From assembly GCA_012103255.1 (NCBI GenBank), contig WLXD01000004.1:248001-312000 (forward strand): DNA of 64,000 bases. The letters run 5' to 3'. Position numbers and translations under genes: made by a program. Numbering within the stretch: position 1 is the first letter of the stretch; each line of letters starts with the position of its first letter. Of this stretch, positions 54,343-62,386 are shown piece after piece. Source of the DNA: Acidobacteriota bacterium (GTDB lineage: Bacteria > Acidobacteriota > UBA890 > WLXD01). The notes beneath the pieces are model-generated. The model was not told the origin of the DNA and ran no database searches. It worked only from the letters and a program-made list of their open reading frames with translations.

Positions 54343-55446
54343 ATGCGCATCGTGTACCGACTCGGGTTGATCACCACGTTGCTGTTGGCATGGCCGGCGC
54401 TTGCCCAGGGACCCGTGTTCCCCACCACAGGTCAGGGGCTCTACGAAGTCGGCTGCGCCAAGTGTCACGGCGACGACGGCGCTGGCGTCGACCTGGCCAC
54501 CGTCGGGTTCGATGAGCCGTTACCGGATTTCACCGACTGTGCTTTCGCCTCCCGTGAACCGGACCCCGACTGGATCGCGGTCTCTCACGAGGGTGGGCCG
54601 GTGCGAGCGTTCAGCCGGACGATGCCAGCCTTCGGCGGTGCCTTCACCGTGGAGCAACTCCAGCTGATCATGGATCACATCCGCGGCTACTGTACGGACG
54701 ATCGCTGGCCGCGCGGCGAGCTCAATCTCCCGAGAGCGCTGGTCACGGAGAAGGCGTTCCCCGAAGACGAAGCGGTGTACACAGCTAGCGTGAACGCGAA
54801 CAACGGCGGCGGCGTGGTGAACGCCATCATCTACGAGAAACGTTTCGGCCCGCGCAGCATGTGGGAAGTCGAGATTCCGTTTGGCGCGCGCGAGCTATCC
54901 GCGGAGAACGGCTGGGGCAACGTCGGCTTCGGCGACATCGCAGTGGCTATCAAACACACCATGCATCACAGCGTCGAGGCCGGGAACATCCTGTCGGTGG
55001 GCACCGAGGTGAAGCTCCCCACCGGGAGCGAGGAACAAGGCCGCGGCAACGGGGTGACGGTAGTGGAGCCCTTCGTAGCGTTCGGCCAGGCGTTGCCCGG
55101 CGATGGGTTCCTGCAGGCATTCGCGGGAGTGGAACTATCGACGGACTCCGATAAACGCGCTCATCAGGCCATCGCCCGGATAGTGGTCGGCGACACATGG
55201 ACTCAGGGCGAGTTCGGTCGCGCCTGGTCACCGATGGTCGAGGTGCTCAGCGCCGTGCCGCTCGAAGACTCTGCGGAGGTTCTCTGGGACGTCGTGCCGC
55301 AGATTCAGGTTGCTCTCAACACGCGGCAACACGTCTTGCTGAACCTGGGCGTTCGAGTTCCGCTCAACGGCGAGCGGCGCAGCACGCAGATACTGATGTC
55401 CGTGCTGTGGGACTGGTTCGACGGAGGCCTGTTCGACGGGTGGTAG
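54343..55446 (+). CDS. Cytochrome c domain fused to a predicted outer-membrane-type beta-barrel
   Basis: This is about 367 residues from ATG 54343 with a signal peptide (LGLITTLLLAWPALAQ). A c-type heme motif CAKCH in GLYEVGCAKCHGDDG and a distal Met candidate in FSRTMPAFGG make a full cytochrome c domain over about residues 30-120. The remaining 240 residues are beta-rich with alternating hydrophobic strands (AIIYEKRFGPRSMWEVEIPF, ILSVGTEVKLPTG, VLLNLGVRVPLN), resembling small outer-membrane barrels. The fusion would put a heme at the outer membrane; the electron partner is unknown. An in-frame ATG at 54310 is possible but has no visible ribosome binding site. Confidence 0.65.
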   Translation: MRIVYRLGLITTLLLAWPALAQGPVFPTTGQGLYEVGCAKCHGDDGAGVDLATVGFDEPLPDFTDCAFASREPDPDWIAVSHEGGPVRAFSRTMPAFGGAFTVEQLQLIMDHIRGYCTDDRWPRGELNLPRALVTEKAFPEDEAVYTASVNANNGGGVVNAIIYEKRFGPRSMWEVEIPFGARELSAENGWGNVGFGDIAVAIKHTMHHSVEAGNILSVGTEVKLPTGSEEQGRGNGVTVVEPFVAFGQALPGDGFLQAFAGVELSTDSDKRAHQAIARIVVGDTWTQGEFGRAWSPMVEVLSAVPLEDSAEVLWDVVPQIQVALNTRQHVLLNLGVRVPLNGERRSTQILMSVLWDWFDGGLFDGW

Positions 55447-55451
55447 CCGCT

Positions 55452-55853
55452 CTACGCTGCACCGGGCAGCGGCCGGTCCGGCAGAACGAACGCTGCCCGG
55501 GATGCTTCAGACCAGAGCGCACCACGCGAGTAGTAGCGACCGAGGATCCCGGATTCCAGAACGTCCGGGTTGCGAGCACAGAGGTCGTCGCCGTCGACAT
55601 ACGGCTCGCCAGCCATGCGCTCCCAGATCAGCGCCATGAAAGCGACCGTGATGGTCGTGTTGAACTTCTCGGCGTCTCCGGCGGCGCTCGCCACGGACTC
55701 GAGCCCGCGCGCAAACCGCGTCACCGCCTCCAGAAAGGGATAGGACTCGAGCATCGCCCACCCTGTGATGACGTGAGCGCGATGATCAAAGGTCGACACG
55801 TCGACGTCGCCCGCTTCGAAGCGCTCGACGACCCGTTGCGCCCTACTACTCAT
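55452..55853 (-). CDS. Conserved protein with FxHxxHxxxxW motif, unknown function
   Basis: This is about 133 residues, all helical in prediction. A motif DVSTFDHRAHVITGWAML recalls a small family of FxHxxHxxxAW proteins without known activity, followed by KFNTTITVAFMALIWERM. Conserved His residues suggest metal binding. It overlaps the RHH-like gene upstream by 8 bases, with GGGAG before its ATG, so the two form an operon. Confidence 0.65.
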   Translation of the reverse strand: MSSRAQRVVERFEAGDVDVSTFDHRAHVITGWAMLESYPFLEAVTRFARGLESVASAAGDAEKFNTTITVAFMALIWERMAGEPYVDGDDLCARNPDVLESGILGRYYSRGALWSEASRAAFVLPDRPLPGAA

Positions 55854-56103
55854 CGGAGTCTCCCTCAGCCAGCTGATGGCTGTCCGACGCGTCAAGATCC
55901 AGGCCGTACACATCGCGCAGCTGCGCGATCTTGCCGAGCGTCTCCTCGGAGAACGGCGTCTTGTTGTCGAAGGTGTGCAGGACGATTCCCTCGATGAGGT
56001 CCCCCAGCGAGATCTCCAGGTACTCCGCCAGCGACTTGAGCACCTTCAGGAGCCGCTTTTCGATCCGCACACCGGTCTGAACTCGTTCGATTTGTTTCTT
56101 CAT
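55846..56103 (-). CDS. Small RHH-like regulator
   Basis: This is 85 residues starting at MKKQIERVQTGVRIEKRLLK. A strand (QTGVRI) is followed by two helices (LLKVLKSLAEYLEISLGDLI), the ribbon-helix-helix-like pattern, and a variable acidic tail. An in-frame ATG at 56175 would add 24 residues, but they coincide with a well-formed promoter and operator, so I prefer 56103. It probably represses its own operon with the FxHxxH protein. No toxin is recognised, although a toxin-antitoxin-like layout is possible. Confidence 0.65.
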   Translation of the reverse strand: MKKQIERVQTGVRIEKRLLKVLKSLAEYLEISLGDLIEGIVLHTFDNKTPFSEETLGKIAQLRDVYGLDLDASDSHQLAEGDSDE

Positions 56104-56138
56104 ATTGTTATCTTGGTACATTGGTACCATCTCGTCAA
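56103..56138 (-). promoter_or_regulatory. Promoter with operator between -35 and -10, possible leaderless start
   Basis: On the minus strand a -35 TTGACG (56138-56133) and a -10-like AAGATA (56114-56109) are 18 bases apart. The palindrome GGTAC-CAAT-GTACC (56128-56115) sits inside that spacer. The ATG of the RHH-like gene lies 5 bases after the -10, where transcription should begin, so the message may be leaderless. The tract is much more AT-rich than its surroundings. Confidence 0.5.
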
Positions 56139-56280
56139 CCCATCTCCGAACTTCCGGGTTCTGGTCGTTGGTCATGACGCCCGCTGCGCTTGTGTCCTTG
56201 CCAAGGCCCCAGGCGCGGGCTACCTTGCGGTCTCCCGAAACGCACGTGTTGTACGCCCCTGGAACACCCGGACTTTGCCC

Positions 56281-56775
56281 ATGCTCGCGAACCTGCGTAA
56301 CGCTCGCCTCTGCTTCTCGGTTCTAGCTCTGTTCGCGCTGGGCGCGTGCGCCGCGGAAACCGCGCCTGAAGCACCTGCCGAAGACCCCGAGCCCGAGGTA
56401 TCCGAACCGGCACCGGCGACGCCCGAGGTGTTCTTCAGCACGATCGAGGACGGTGGCTCCTACGCCAGTCCGCTCGAAATCGTCTTCGCCGTGGAAAACT
56501 TCAGCATCGTGCCCATCGAGGACCCGCTGACGGTCCGGCCGGGCGAAGGCCACTACCACCTTGCGGTGGATGTCGAATGCGCCGCCGCAGGTGAAGTGAT
56601 CGTGGCCGGCAACCCGTCCTACATCCACTTCGGAACGGGTAGCGACAACATCACGATGCAGTTCGATTCCGGCGAGCACCAACTGTGCCTCCAGGTCGCC
56701 GACGGCGAACACCGTGTGATCGATGGTCCTGAGCACTCGCTGCTGACCAAAGCGATCGCGATCACGATCGAATAG
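56281..56775 (+). CDS. DUF4399 lipoprotein
   Basis: This is about 164 residues from ATG 56281 with a lipobox LALFALGAC. An acidic Pro/Glu/Ala-rich linker follows, then the DUF4399 domain: PEVFFSTIEDGGSYASPLEI, PGEGHYHLAVDV and SGEHQLCLQVADGEHRVI. The conserved His residues suggest metal binding. It is first in a run of four close genes (HEAT lipoprotein after 6 bases, sulfatase-like, zincin). Confidence 0.8.
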   Translation: MLANLRNARLCFSVLALFALGACAAETAPEAPAEDPEPEVSEPAPATPEVFFSTIEDGGSYASPLEIVFAVENFSIVPIEDPLTVRPGEGHYHLAVDVECAAAGEVIVAGNPSYIHFGTGSDNITMQFDSGEHQLCLQVADGEHRVIDGPEHSLLTKAIAITIE

Positions 56776-56781
56776 AGCACG

Positions 56782-57519
56782 GTGACCACGGCCTCTCGCA
56801 TGGTGAACGGCCGTTTTGGAACTGCCGCACTGGGTCTACTTCTGATAGCCGCGTGCGGCCAGGACGGGTCTGACTCGCCGACGTCGGAACACCTGCGTGG
56901 CGCCGGAGCCACGACGCTCAGCGCTGCGCTCGAGTTCACTCAAGGCGGCGACGACTCCCTCGCTACGCTACAGATGGCCCTCGGCGATGAGGACTGGATG
57001 GCGCGTGCCCAGGCCGCGACGATCCTCGGCCGCCTTGGTGATCCGGCGATCGAGTTTCTTGGACCCGCGACGACCGATGTGAACGAGGCTGTCCGCGTGA
57101 ACGCGCTGGCGGCGCTCCATTCGATTTCCGGAAGCGGCACCGTGACGTGGCTGATCGCGGCACTCGACGACCCATCGGCCCGTGTCCGGATCAGGGCGCT
57201 CCGCGCACTTAGCGAAGCCGGGGCGTTGAGCCGAGCGCAGGCCGCCCGAGTCGTGGATCTGTTCAACGCACCCTCCCAGAAGGAGCGCCGCTGGGCATCC
57301 CTTGTCGCGGTAGCTGCCGGACCAGCGGCGGTAGCGCCGTTGGCGGCAGCGCTCGACGCTGGCGACGACGAACGCTGGCGGGTCGCGTGGGCGTTGGGGC
57401 AGATCGGTCCTCGTGCAGCCGAAGCGTTGCCGCGCCTGCGCGAGCTGACATCCAGCACGGCGCCCCGCATGGCCACCGAGGCGGCGGCTGCCATCAGCGC
57501 CATCGAAACCGACTTGTGA
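56782..57519 (+). CDS. HEAT-repeat lipoprotein
   Basis: This 245-residue protein starts with GTG and has a lipobox LGLLLIAACG. It carries five or so HEAT/PBS-lyase-type repeats: WMARAQAATILGRLGDPAIE, VRVNALAALHSISGSGTV, VRIRALRALSEAGALS and WRVAWALGQIGPRAAEALP. Such scaffolds bind proteins. Its stop overlaps the next gene's ATG (TGATG), so it is coupled to the sulfatase-like gene and may hold it at the membrane. Confidence 0.8.
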   Translation: MTTASRMVNGRFGTAALGLLLIAACGQDGSDSPTSEHLRGAGATTLSAALEFTQGGDDSLATLQMALGDEDWMARAQAATILGRLGDPAIEFLGPATTDVNEAVRVNALAALHSISGSGTVTWLIAALDDPSARVRIRALRALSEAGALSRAQAARVVDLFNAPSQKERRWASLVAVAAGPAAVAPLAAALDAGDDERWRVAWALGQIGPRAAEALPRLRELTSSTAPRMATEAAAAISAIETDL

Positions 57520-59729
57520 TGCGCGGGACAACGAGAGTCATCGCGATAGTGGCATCCTGCTTCGTCGCTGCATGTTCAGCGCCCGGCCCAGATGACCGCC
57601 CCGCCGACGCCGGTGTAGTCCTCGATCTCGTTGCCGATGAAGGTCTGGCCAACACGGTCGTCGACGGCGCTCTCACCGATCTGGCGCGACTCGGCGAATC
57701 AGAACTCGCAGCACGCGGCTTTCTCAACCGTGACGGTGCGCTATTCGGGACGGGACCCGCGACCATCGTCGAATTTCACGCATTCCGGCCGCGCGCGCGA
57801 GAGATCACCGTCCACTTCGACCCCACGGGTTGGTTCAGGCGGGCGGACGGCAGGCTGCAGGTCTCGATCAACGGCGACGACGTCGCCGTTCTCCGCCGTC
57901 GCGATATGGGGGCACCCATAACGATCGCACTCGGCGCGGACACGCAACGGATCGGCGTGAACGAAATCGAGTTCCGCTACCTGAGCGGCGAGAACGAAAG
58001 CAACTTCGGAGACGATTCAGACAGGCCGCGCGGTGTTTTTCTGGCGCTCACTCTCGGGTCGCTTGAGCCGGAACAGGAGCCCACCGTACCAACGACCGTC
58101 GGATCAACCGACGGCCTGCGGATCCCGGTGGGAATCCGGCGCGAGTTCTTCGCAAATGTACCTGACGGCGCTGAGCTACATCTGGATGGGTTCACCACCG
58201 CCGGAGTCGCCGATGAGCTCGAGCTTCAGGTCGAGTTCGCACAGGACGGCGCAACTCCAACCCTGACAACGCTCGACCCAACCACGCGTACATCCGAGGT
58301 CATTTCGTTCGATCTCGAACCCGGTCCGACTCGCATTGCCCTTATGGTCAGCCGCGGCGGCAACGTGGACGCGGATGAGGGAAGCGTCGTGTTGGCTCAA
58401 GCGCGGCTGATGGGCACTGCTGCACCGGCGATCGCGACCGCTGGTCCCGCACTGGCCGATCCACCCAACGTGATCGTCTACCTGATAGACACCCTGCGCG
58501 CCGATCATCTAGGCGTCTACGGCTACGACCGACCGACCTCGCCGAACCTTGATCGTTTCGCGACCGACGCCGTCGTGTTCGAAGCGCTGCAGGCGCAGTC
58601 CTCGTGGACCAAGCCCGCCATCGCATCGACGATGACCGGTCTGTTGCCGCAACAACATGGCGTGCAAGGTCGACAGGACTACCTCGGGATGGACTCGTGG
58701 ACGTTGGCAACAGTGCTGCAAATGGCCGGCTATGCGACGTACGCCGCCACCACCAACTCCACCGTCTTCTCCGACTTCAACTTCGACCAGGGCTTTCACG
58801 AATTCGTTGAACTCGGTGAACAGCCCACAGCGGAAGTCCATCAACTAGCCGACGCGGTGAACGAGCAATTCTTCACGTGGCTCGATCGGCGACCGAAACA
58901 AGCGCCGTTCTTCGCCTATCTGCACACCACGGACCCGCACGCACCGTACGCGCCCCGCGAACCGTATCGGAGCATGTTCGCCAGCGAACTGATTGCTGAC
59001 GTCGACATCAACAAGCCGGCAAACGCCCATCGCGCTTTGCAGCCTGGGACATCCCTCGATGCGGAGGACGTTCGCCGGCACATGGTGGGGCTGTACGACG
59101 CCGAGATCGCCTTCAACGATGCGCAGTTCGGCCTGCTCGTAGAGCGCCTCAAGGCAGAGGACCTCTACGACTCCTCGTTGATCATCGTGCTTTCAGACCA
59201 CGGCGAGGAGTTCCTGGATCACGGCGCCTGGTCACACGGCGCGACGCTCTTTCAGGAGCAGCTGCATGTCCCGCTGATCGTGAAACTACCGAACGGTGCC
59301 CGCGCCGGCGAACGCGTCGCGGAGCGCGCCCAGCACGTCGACATCTTCCCCACCGTGATGGAATCAGCGGGCCTGGATTTCGCAACCGCCGGCCCCGGCG
59401 TGAGCCTTCTCAGCCTGGGCAACGAACTCGGCAACCGGCCAGCACTCTCCCACCTGGCGCTCACAACCACTCTCCATGAGAGCGTGGCTGTTGGAGCGGA
59501 CAAGCTCATGCGAAGCCTCGCGCCGGACGGCAGGCTCCAGGCTCGGCTTTTCGACCTGGTAGCGGATCCCGGCGAGAGCGCCGCCACCACTCGAGTAGTC
59601 ACTCACGGTTACCTGCTCGACCTGCTTGCACGAGCTGCCCTTCTTGGCATCGGCGCGGAGAGCGAAGGGCAGGTGATCCTGGATCCCGAAATGACCGAGC
59701 AGCTCCGCGCGCTCGGCTACATCCAGTAA
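57519..59729 (+). CDS. Sulfatase-superfamily lipoprotein with Thr in place of the FGly motif
   Basis: This is about 736 residues with a lipobox near IVASCFVAAC. The first 300 residues are two beta-sandwich-like domains. An alkaline phosphatase-superfamily catalytic domain follows from VIVYLIDTLRADHLGVYGYD (metal Asp and Thr). Its nucleophile region reads SSWTKPAIASTMTG rather than the CxPSR that is matured to formylglycine. The late metal site is IIVLSDHGEEFLDHGAWSHG. Thr nucleophiles occur in phosphotransferases such as LtaS, so classical sulfatase activity is doubtful. The C-terminus ends LRALGYIQ, the same as the sulfatase-like gene at 62387. Confidence 0.75.
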   Translation: MRGTTRVIAIVASCFVAACSAPGPDDRPADAGVVLDLVADEGLANTVVDGALTDLARLGESELAARGFLNRDGALFGTGPATIVEFHAFRPRAREITVHFDPTGWFRRADGRLQVSINGDDVAVLRRRDMGAPITIALGADTQRIGVNEIEFRYLSGENESNFGDDSDRPRGVFLALTLGSLEPEQEPTVPTTVGSTDGLRIPVGIRREFFANVPDGAELHLDGFTTAGVADELELQVEFAQDGATPTLTTLDPTTRTSEVISFDLEPGPTRIALMVSRGGNVDADEGSVVLAQARLMGTAAPAIATAGPALADPPNVIVYLIDTLRADHLGVYGYDRPTSPNLDRFATDAVVFEALQAQSSWTKPAIASTMTGLLPQQHGVQGRQDYLGMDSWTLATVLQMAGYATYAATTNSTVFSDFNFDQGFHEFVELGEQPTAEVHQLADAVNEQFFTWLDRRPKQAPFFAYLHTTDPHAPYAPREPYRSMFASELIADVDINKPANAHRALQPGTSLDAEDVRRHMVGLYDAEIAFNDAQFGLLVERLKAEDLYDSSLIIVLSDHGEEFLDHGAWSHGATLFQEQLHVPLIVKLPNGARAGERVAERAQHVDIFPTVMESAGLDFATAGPGVSLLSLGNELGNRPALSHLALTTTLHESVAVGADKLMRSLAPDGRLQARLFDLVADPGESAATTRVVTHGYLLDLLARAALLGIGAESEGQVILDPEMTEQLRALGYIQ

Positions 59730-59733
59730 CCCC

Positions 59734-60099
59734 ATGGACCTCAGTCTCGACGGCTTCCGGGAACTCGTAGGTCAGGCCCTCGACGGGCTTCCGCCGGAGT
59801 GGGCCGCGCGACTCGGCCAGGTGATCGTACTGGTGGAAGATCACGCTTCCCCCGAAGACCTCGCCGAGGCGGGCTTCGAAGCGGGCGGTGCCGACGAGCT
59901 TCTGGGGCTCTATGTCGGCATCCCGCTGACAGAGCGCGGCGCGCTCGACCACGGGCTCCCCGATCGCATCATGGTCTACCGCCGGCCCATCCTGAGCGTG
60001 TGCGAGACGGAGGACGACGTCGTGCGCGAGGTGCAGGAAACAGTTCTTCACGAACTGGGGCATCACTTCGGCCTGCTCGAAGACGACCTGCCGTTCTGA
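59734..60099 (+). CDS. Zincin-family metallopeptidase-like protein (PF06262 type)
   Basis: This 121-residue protein has the typical pattern GLYVGIPLTERGALDHGLPD, IMVYRRPILSVC and the zinc site TVLHELGHHFGL (H106-E107-x2-H110). It is small and cytoplasmic. Family members are often encoded near envelope or stress genes and have no established substrate. It begins 4 bases after the sulfatase-like stop, so it closes the four-gene run. Confidence 0.85.
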   Translation: MDLSLDGFRELVGQALDGLPPEWAARLGQVIVLVEDHASPEDLAEAGFEAGGADELLGLYVGIPLTERGALDHGLPDRIMVYRRPILSVCETEDDVVREVQETVLHELGHHFGLLEDDLPF

Positions 60100-60100
60100 A

Positions 60101-60526
60101 CTAGACGTCGCCAAAGCGTTCGCGCACCAACCGCACCGCGTCGTCCGCATCGGCATACCCGAGCACCTCGGCTCGCGGGTGGCGCAGTCCCAGGGCCATT
60201 CGCGAGATCGAATCGGCTCGCACGGCGTCATACAGAACGCACACCGGTGTCTCCAACGCGCCCAGCGCGTATCCGGTCTCGAAGCCGATGCCGAAGCTGC
60301 TGCCCGACGCCTCGACGATCACGGCCTCCGCCGAGGTCAACCAATCCATGTCGCGCTGAAAGATCTGCTCCGGCGTCAGTCGGCTGTCCGACTCGAACGC
60401 GCCCTCTTCGAAGAGGTGCTCCGTCAACACGTCGTGTCCGAGCTCCTGGAGGGTCGCCAGAACGCGGCGGCCTGTGCGTACCGCCGAACGGTCTCCGAGC
60501 ACAGTCGTAGCGAAATAGATCTTCAT
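60101..60526 (-). CDS. Nucleoside 2-deoxyribosyltransferase-like protein
   Basis: This 141-residue protein has the family pattern: IYFATTVLGDRSAVRTGRRV at the start, QIFQRDMDWLTSAEAVIVEA in the middle and SSFGIGFETGYALGALETPV near the catalytic Glu. These enzymes move deoxyribose between bases or cleave nucleotides. AAGG precedes the ATG. It converges on the zincin gene (one base between) and is divergent from the DUF2975 operon, sharing an AT-rich control region. Confidence 0.8.
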   Translation of the reverse strand: MKIYFATTVLGDRSAVRTGRRVLATLQELGHDVLTEHLFEEGAFESDSRLTPEQIFQRDMDWLTSAEAVIVEASGSSFGIGFETGYALGALETPVCVLYDAVRADSISRMALGLRHPRAEVLGYADADDAVRLVRERFGDV

Positions 60527-60557
60527 GGCCTTGATTGTATTTCGATGATTATTTATC

Positions 60558-60571
60558 GTTTATCGATAAAC
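60558..60571. promoter_or_regulatory. Perfect 14-base palindrome in the divergent control region
   Basis: GTTTATCGATAAAC is perfectly symmetric and lies in an AT-rich island between the deoxyribosyltransferase-like gene and the DUF2975 gene. A second TTTATCG half-site lies just upstream at 60552-60558. The Cro/C1-type protein at 61122 is the obvious candidate to bind it; that is inference. Confidence 0.5.
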
Positions 60572-60600
60572 AATCGATTCAACATCGGAGACAACACGGC

Positions 60601-61122
60601 GTGAACAATAGCTCGCATCTGCAGCGTATCGCAGCGCTGAGCCGCGGCCTGCGCTGGGTGATCTGGTTCTTTCTGGCGGTCACAGTGATCACGACAGTGT
60701 TCGTCATCGCCATACCCAGCACCAACGGCATGATTCGGGTTGGACTGGCTGACGACGAAGCCCCGCTCGGTACCGTGGGACTCAGGGAGCGCCTGACCAT
60801 CGTCGCGGTCATGGCGCCGGCTATCGCCATTTGGCTGGGACTCTTCTGGACGTGCGAGCGGCTCTTCGCACTGTACGAGCGCGGCGTGGTGTTCGAGCGC
60901 AGGAACGCGCAGCTCATCCGCCGGCTGGGTCAGCTGGTGATCGGACTCGGCGTCGTCTACCTGGCCCAACCGTTCCTCGTGTCTTCGCTGATCGACCGCG
61001 CGCACGTCGAAGTCTCCACCGGCACCCTTGGCGTCATTGCCATCGGCGCAGGCGTGATCGCGGTTGGGCATGTGATGTCGCTCGCCGCGGAGATGGCCGA
61101 AGAGTCGGAGCTCACGGTCTGA
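60601..61122 (+). CDS. DUF2975 membrane protein
   Basis: This is about 173 residues from GTG 60601. It has four membrane helices, including GLRWVIWFFLAVTVITTVFV and LVIGLGVVYLAQPFL, and the conserved loop CERLFALYERGVVFERRNAQ typical of DUF2975. The last base of its stop is the first base of the next gene's ATG. DUF2975 proteins are regularly paired with a small YozG-like Cro/C1 regulator, exactly as here. The function is unknown. Confidence 0.85.
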   Translation: MNNSSHLQRIAALSRGLRWVIWFFLAVTVITTVFVIAIPSTNGMIRVGLADDEAPLGTVGLRERLTIVAVMAPAIAIWLGLFWTCERLFALYERGVVFERRNAQLIRRLGQLVIGLGVVYLAQPFLVSSLIDRAHVEVSTGTLGVIAIGAGVIAVGHVMSLAAEMAEESELTV

Positions 61123-61337
61123 TGGCCATTGTTGTGCGACTCGATGTGGTGCTGGCCGAACGCAAGCTGCGACTCACCGACCTCGCAGATCGCGTGGGTA
61201 TCACGATTCAGAACCTCTCCATCCTGAAGACGGGCAAGGCCAAGGCCGTTCGGTTCTCGACGCTCGAGGCGCTATGTCGCGAACTCGATTGCCAGCCGGG
61301 CGATCTGCTGACTTTCAGTGAGGGAGGCTCCGAATGA
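61122..61337 (+). CDS. YozG-like Cro/C1 helix-turn-helix regulator
   Basis: This is a 71-residue single-domain protein: VVLAERKLRLTDLADRVGIT for helices 1-2, IQNLSILKTGKAKAVRFSTL for the recognition helix and beyond, and CRELDCQPGDLLTFSEG at the end. It starts at the ATG sharing a base with the DUF2975 stop, and its own stop overlaps the MBL gene (ATGA). Autoregulation through the palindrome at 60558 is likely but unproven. Confidence 0.85.
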   Translation: MAIVVRLDVVLAERKLRLTDLADRVGITIQNLSILKTGKAKAVRFSTLEALCRELDCQPGDLLTFSEGGSE

Positions 61338-62386
61338 AACGCCTCTTCGCCGGCCTGGGTGCGATGACGCTAGCCGGAGCGGTCGCCGGCGCGACGCCTC
61401 AGATCGGAATCAACACACAAGCAATCGGATCCCGGCTCCTCGTCTTCACGCCATCCGACGCCGGGCTCGGCAACTCCGCGGCGATCCTGGGCGAAGACTT
61501 CGTCGTGGTGGTGGATGCGCCGTCGCCATCGCTCTCCGCCGCAGCGCTGCAGGAGATTCGTGCTCGCACGGATCGTCCAGTGCGTTACCTGGTGAACACG
61601 CACTGGCACGACGACCACGTCTGGGGCAACCAGATCTACGCGGATGCGTTTCCGGAACTCCAGGTCATCGCTCACCCCGCGACGCGCGCCGGCATCGAAG
61701 AGCAAGCGATTCCGGCGCTCGCGACCAATCTGGAGCGCCTCCGCGCCACGGTGGCTGCCCGCGATCTAGTTCTCGAATCGGGCGAGGAAGACGGTGCGGC
61801 ACTCACCGACGACCGGCGAAGCGCCATCGAAGCTCGACAAGGCGCGTTCCGTCAGTTCATCAACGAGATGGAGACGATTCGACCCGCTCTCCCCGAGAAC
61901 CTGGTCGACACGTCGCTCACTCTTGATCCCGGGGGCGGCGAGGTCGTGCTCAGACACCTTGGGCGCGGCAACACCAACGGCGATCTCGTGGTGTGGGACA
62001 CAGCAAGCCGGATCCTGGTCAGCGGCGACATCGTGACCTCACCAATCCCGGCAGGGGGGGACGTCCCTCCGAGCGAATGGGACGCCACGCTGGACGCAAT
62101 CGTTAACTTGGCGCCGGCAGCGATCGTCCCCGGACACGGTGAGCTCATGCGCGATCTTGACTATGTTCGCCTGGTCCGCGACTTACTGGCCGCGCTCCGC
62201 GCAGAGATGACCGAGGCAGTCGGCCGCGGGCTCGCGCGCGACGACGCGATTGCCGCCATCCAGATCTCGGTGATGCGATCTCGATTCACGCGCGGTGACC
62301 AACGCCTCGAACTCGGCTTCGACCGCTTCTTTCTCCCCTACGCGGCGGCAGCCGCGTACGACGAACTCATCGCGGAGCGACGCTAG
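61334..62386 (+). CDS. Secreted MBL-fold metallo-hydrolase
   Basis: This 350-residue protein has a signal-like N-terminus (FAGLGAMTLAGAVAG) and the MBL zinc motif H90-W-H92-D-D94-H95 in VNTHWHDDHVWGNQ. Further metal residues lie in HLGRGNTNGDLVVW, ILVSGDIVTSP and IVPGHGELM. The loop chemistry resembles class B3-like and quorum-type hydrolases, but the substrate is unknown. It overlaps the HTH gene by 4 bases, so it is translated as part of that operon. Confidence 0.85.
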   Translation: MKRLFAGLGAMTLAGAVAGATPQIGINTQAIGSRLLVFTPSDAGLGNSAAILGEDFVVVVDAPSPSLSAAALQEIRARTDRPVRYLVNTHWHDDHVWGNQIYADAFPELQVIAHPATRAGIEEQAIPALATNLERLRATVAARDLVLESGEEDGAALTDDRRSAIEARQGAFRQFINEMETIRPALPENLVDTSLTLDPGGGEVVLRHLGRGNTNGDLVVWDTASRILVSGDIVTSPIPAGGDVPPSEWDATLDAIVNLAPAAIVPGHGELMRDLDYVRLVRDLLAALRAEMTEAVGRGLARDDAIAAIQISVMRSRFTRGDQRLELGFDRFFLPYAAAAAYDELIAERR

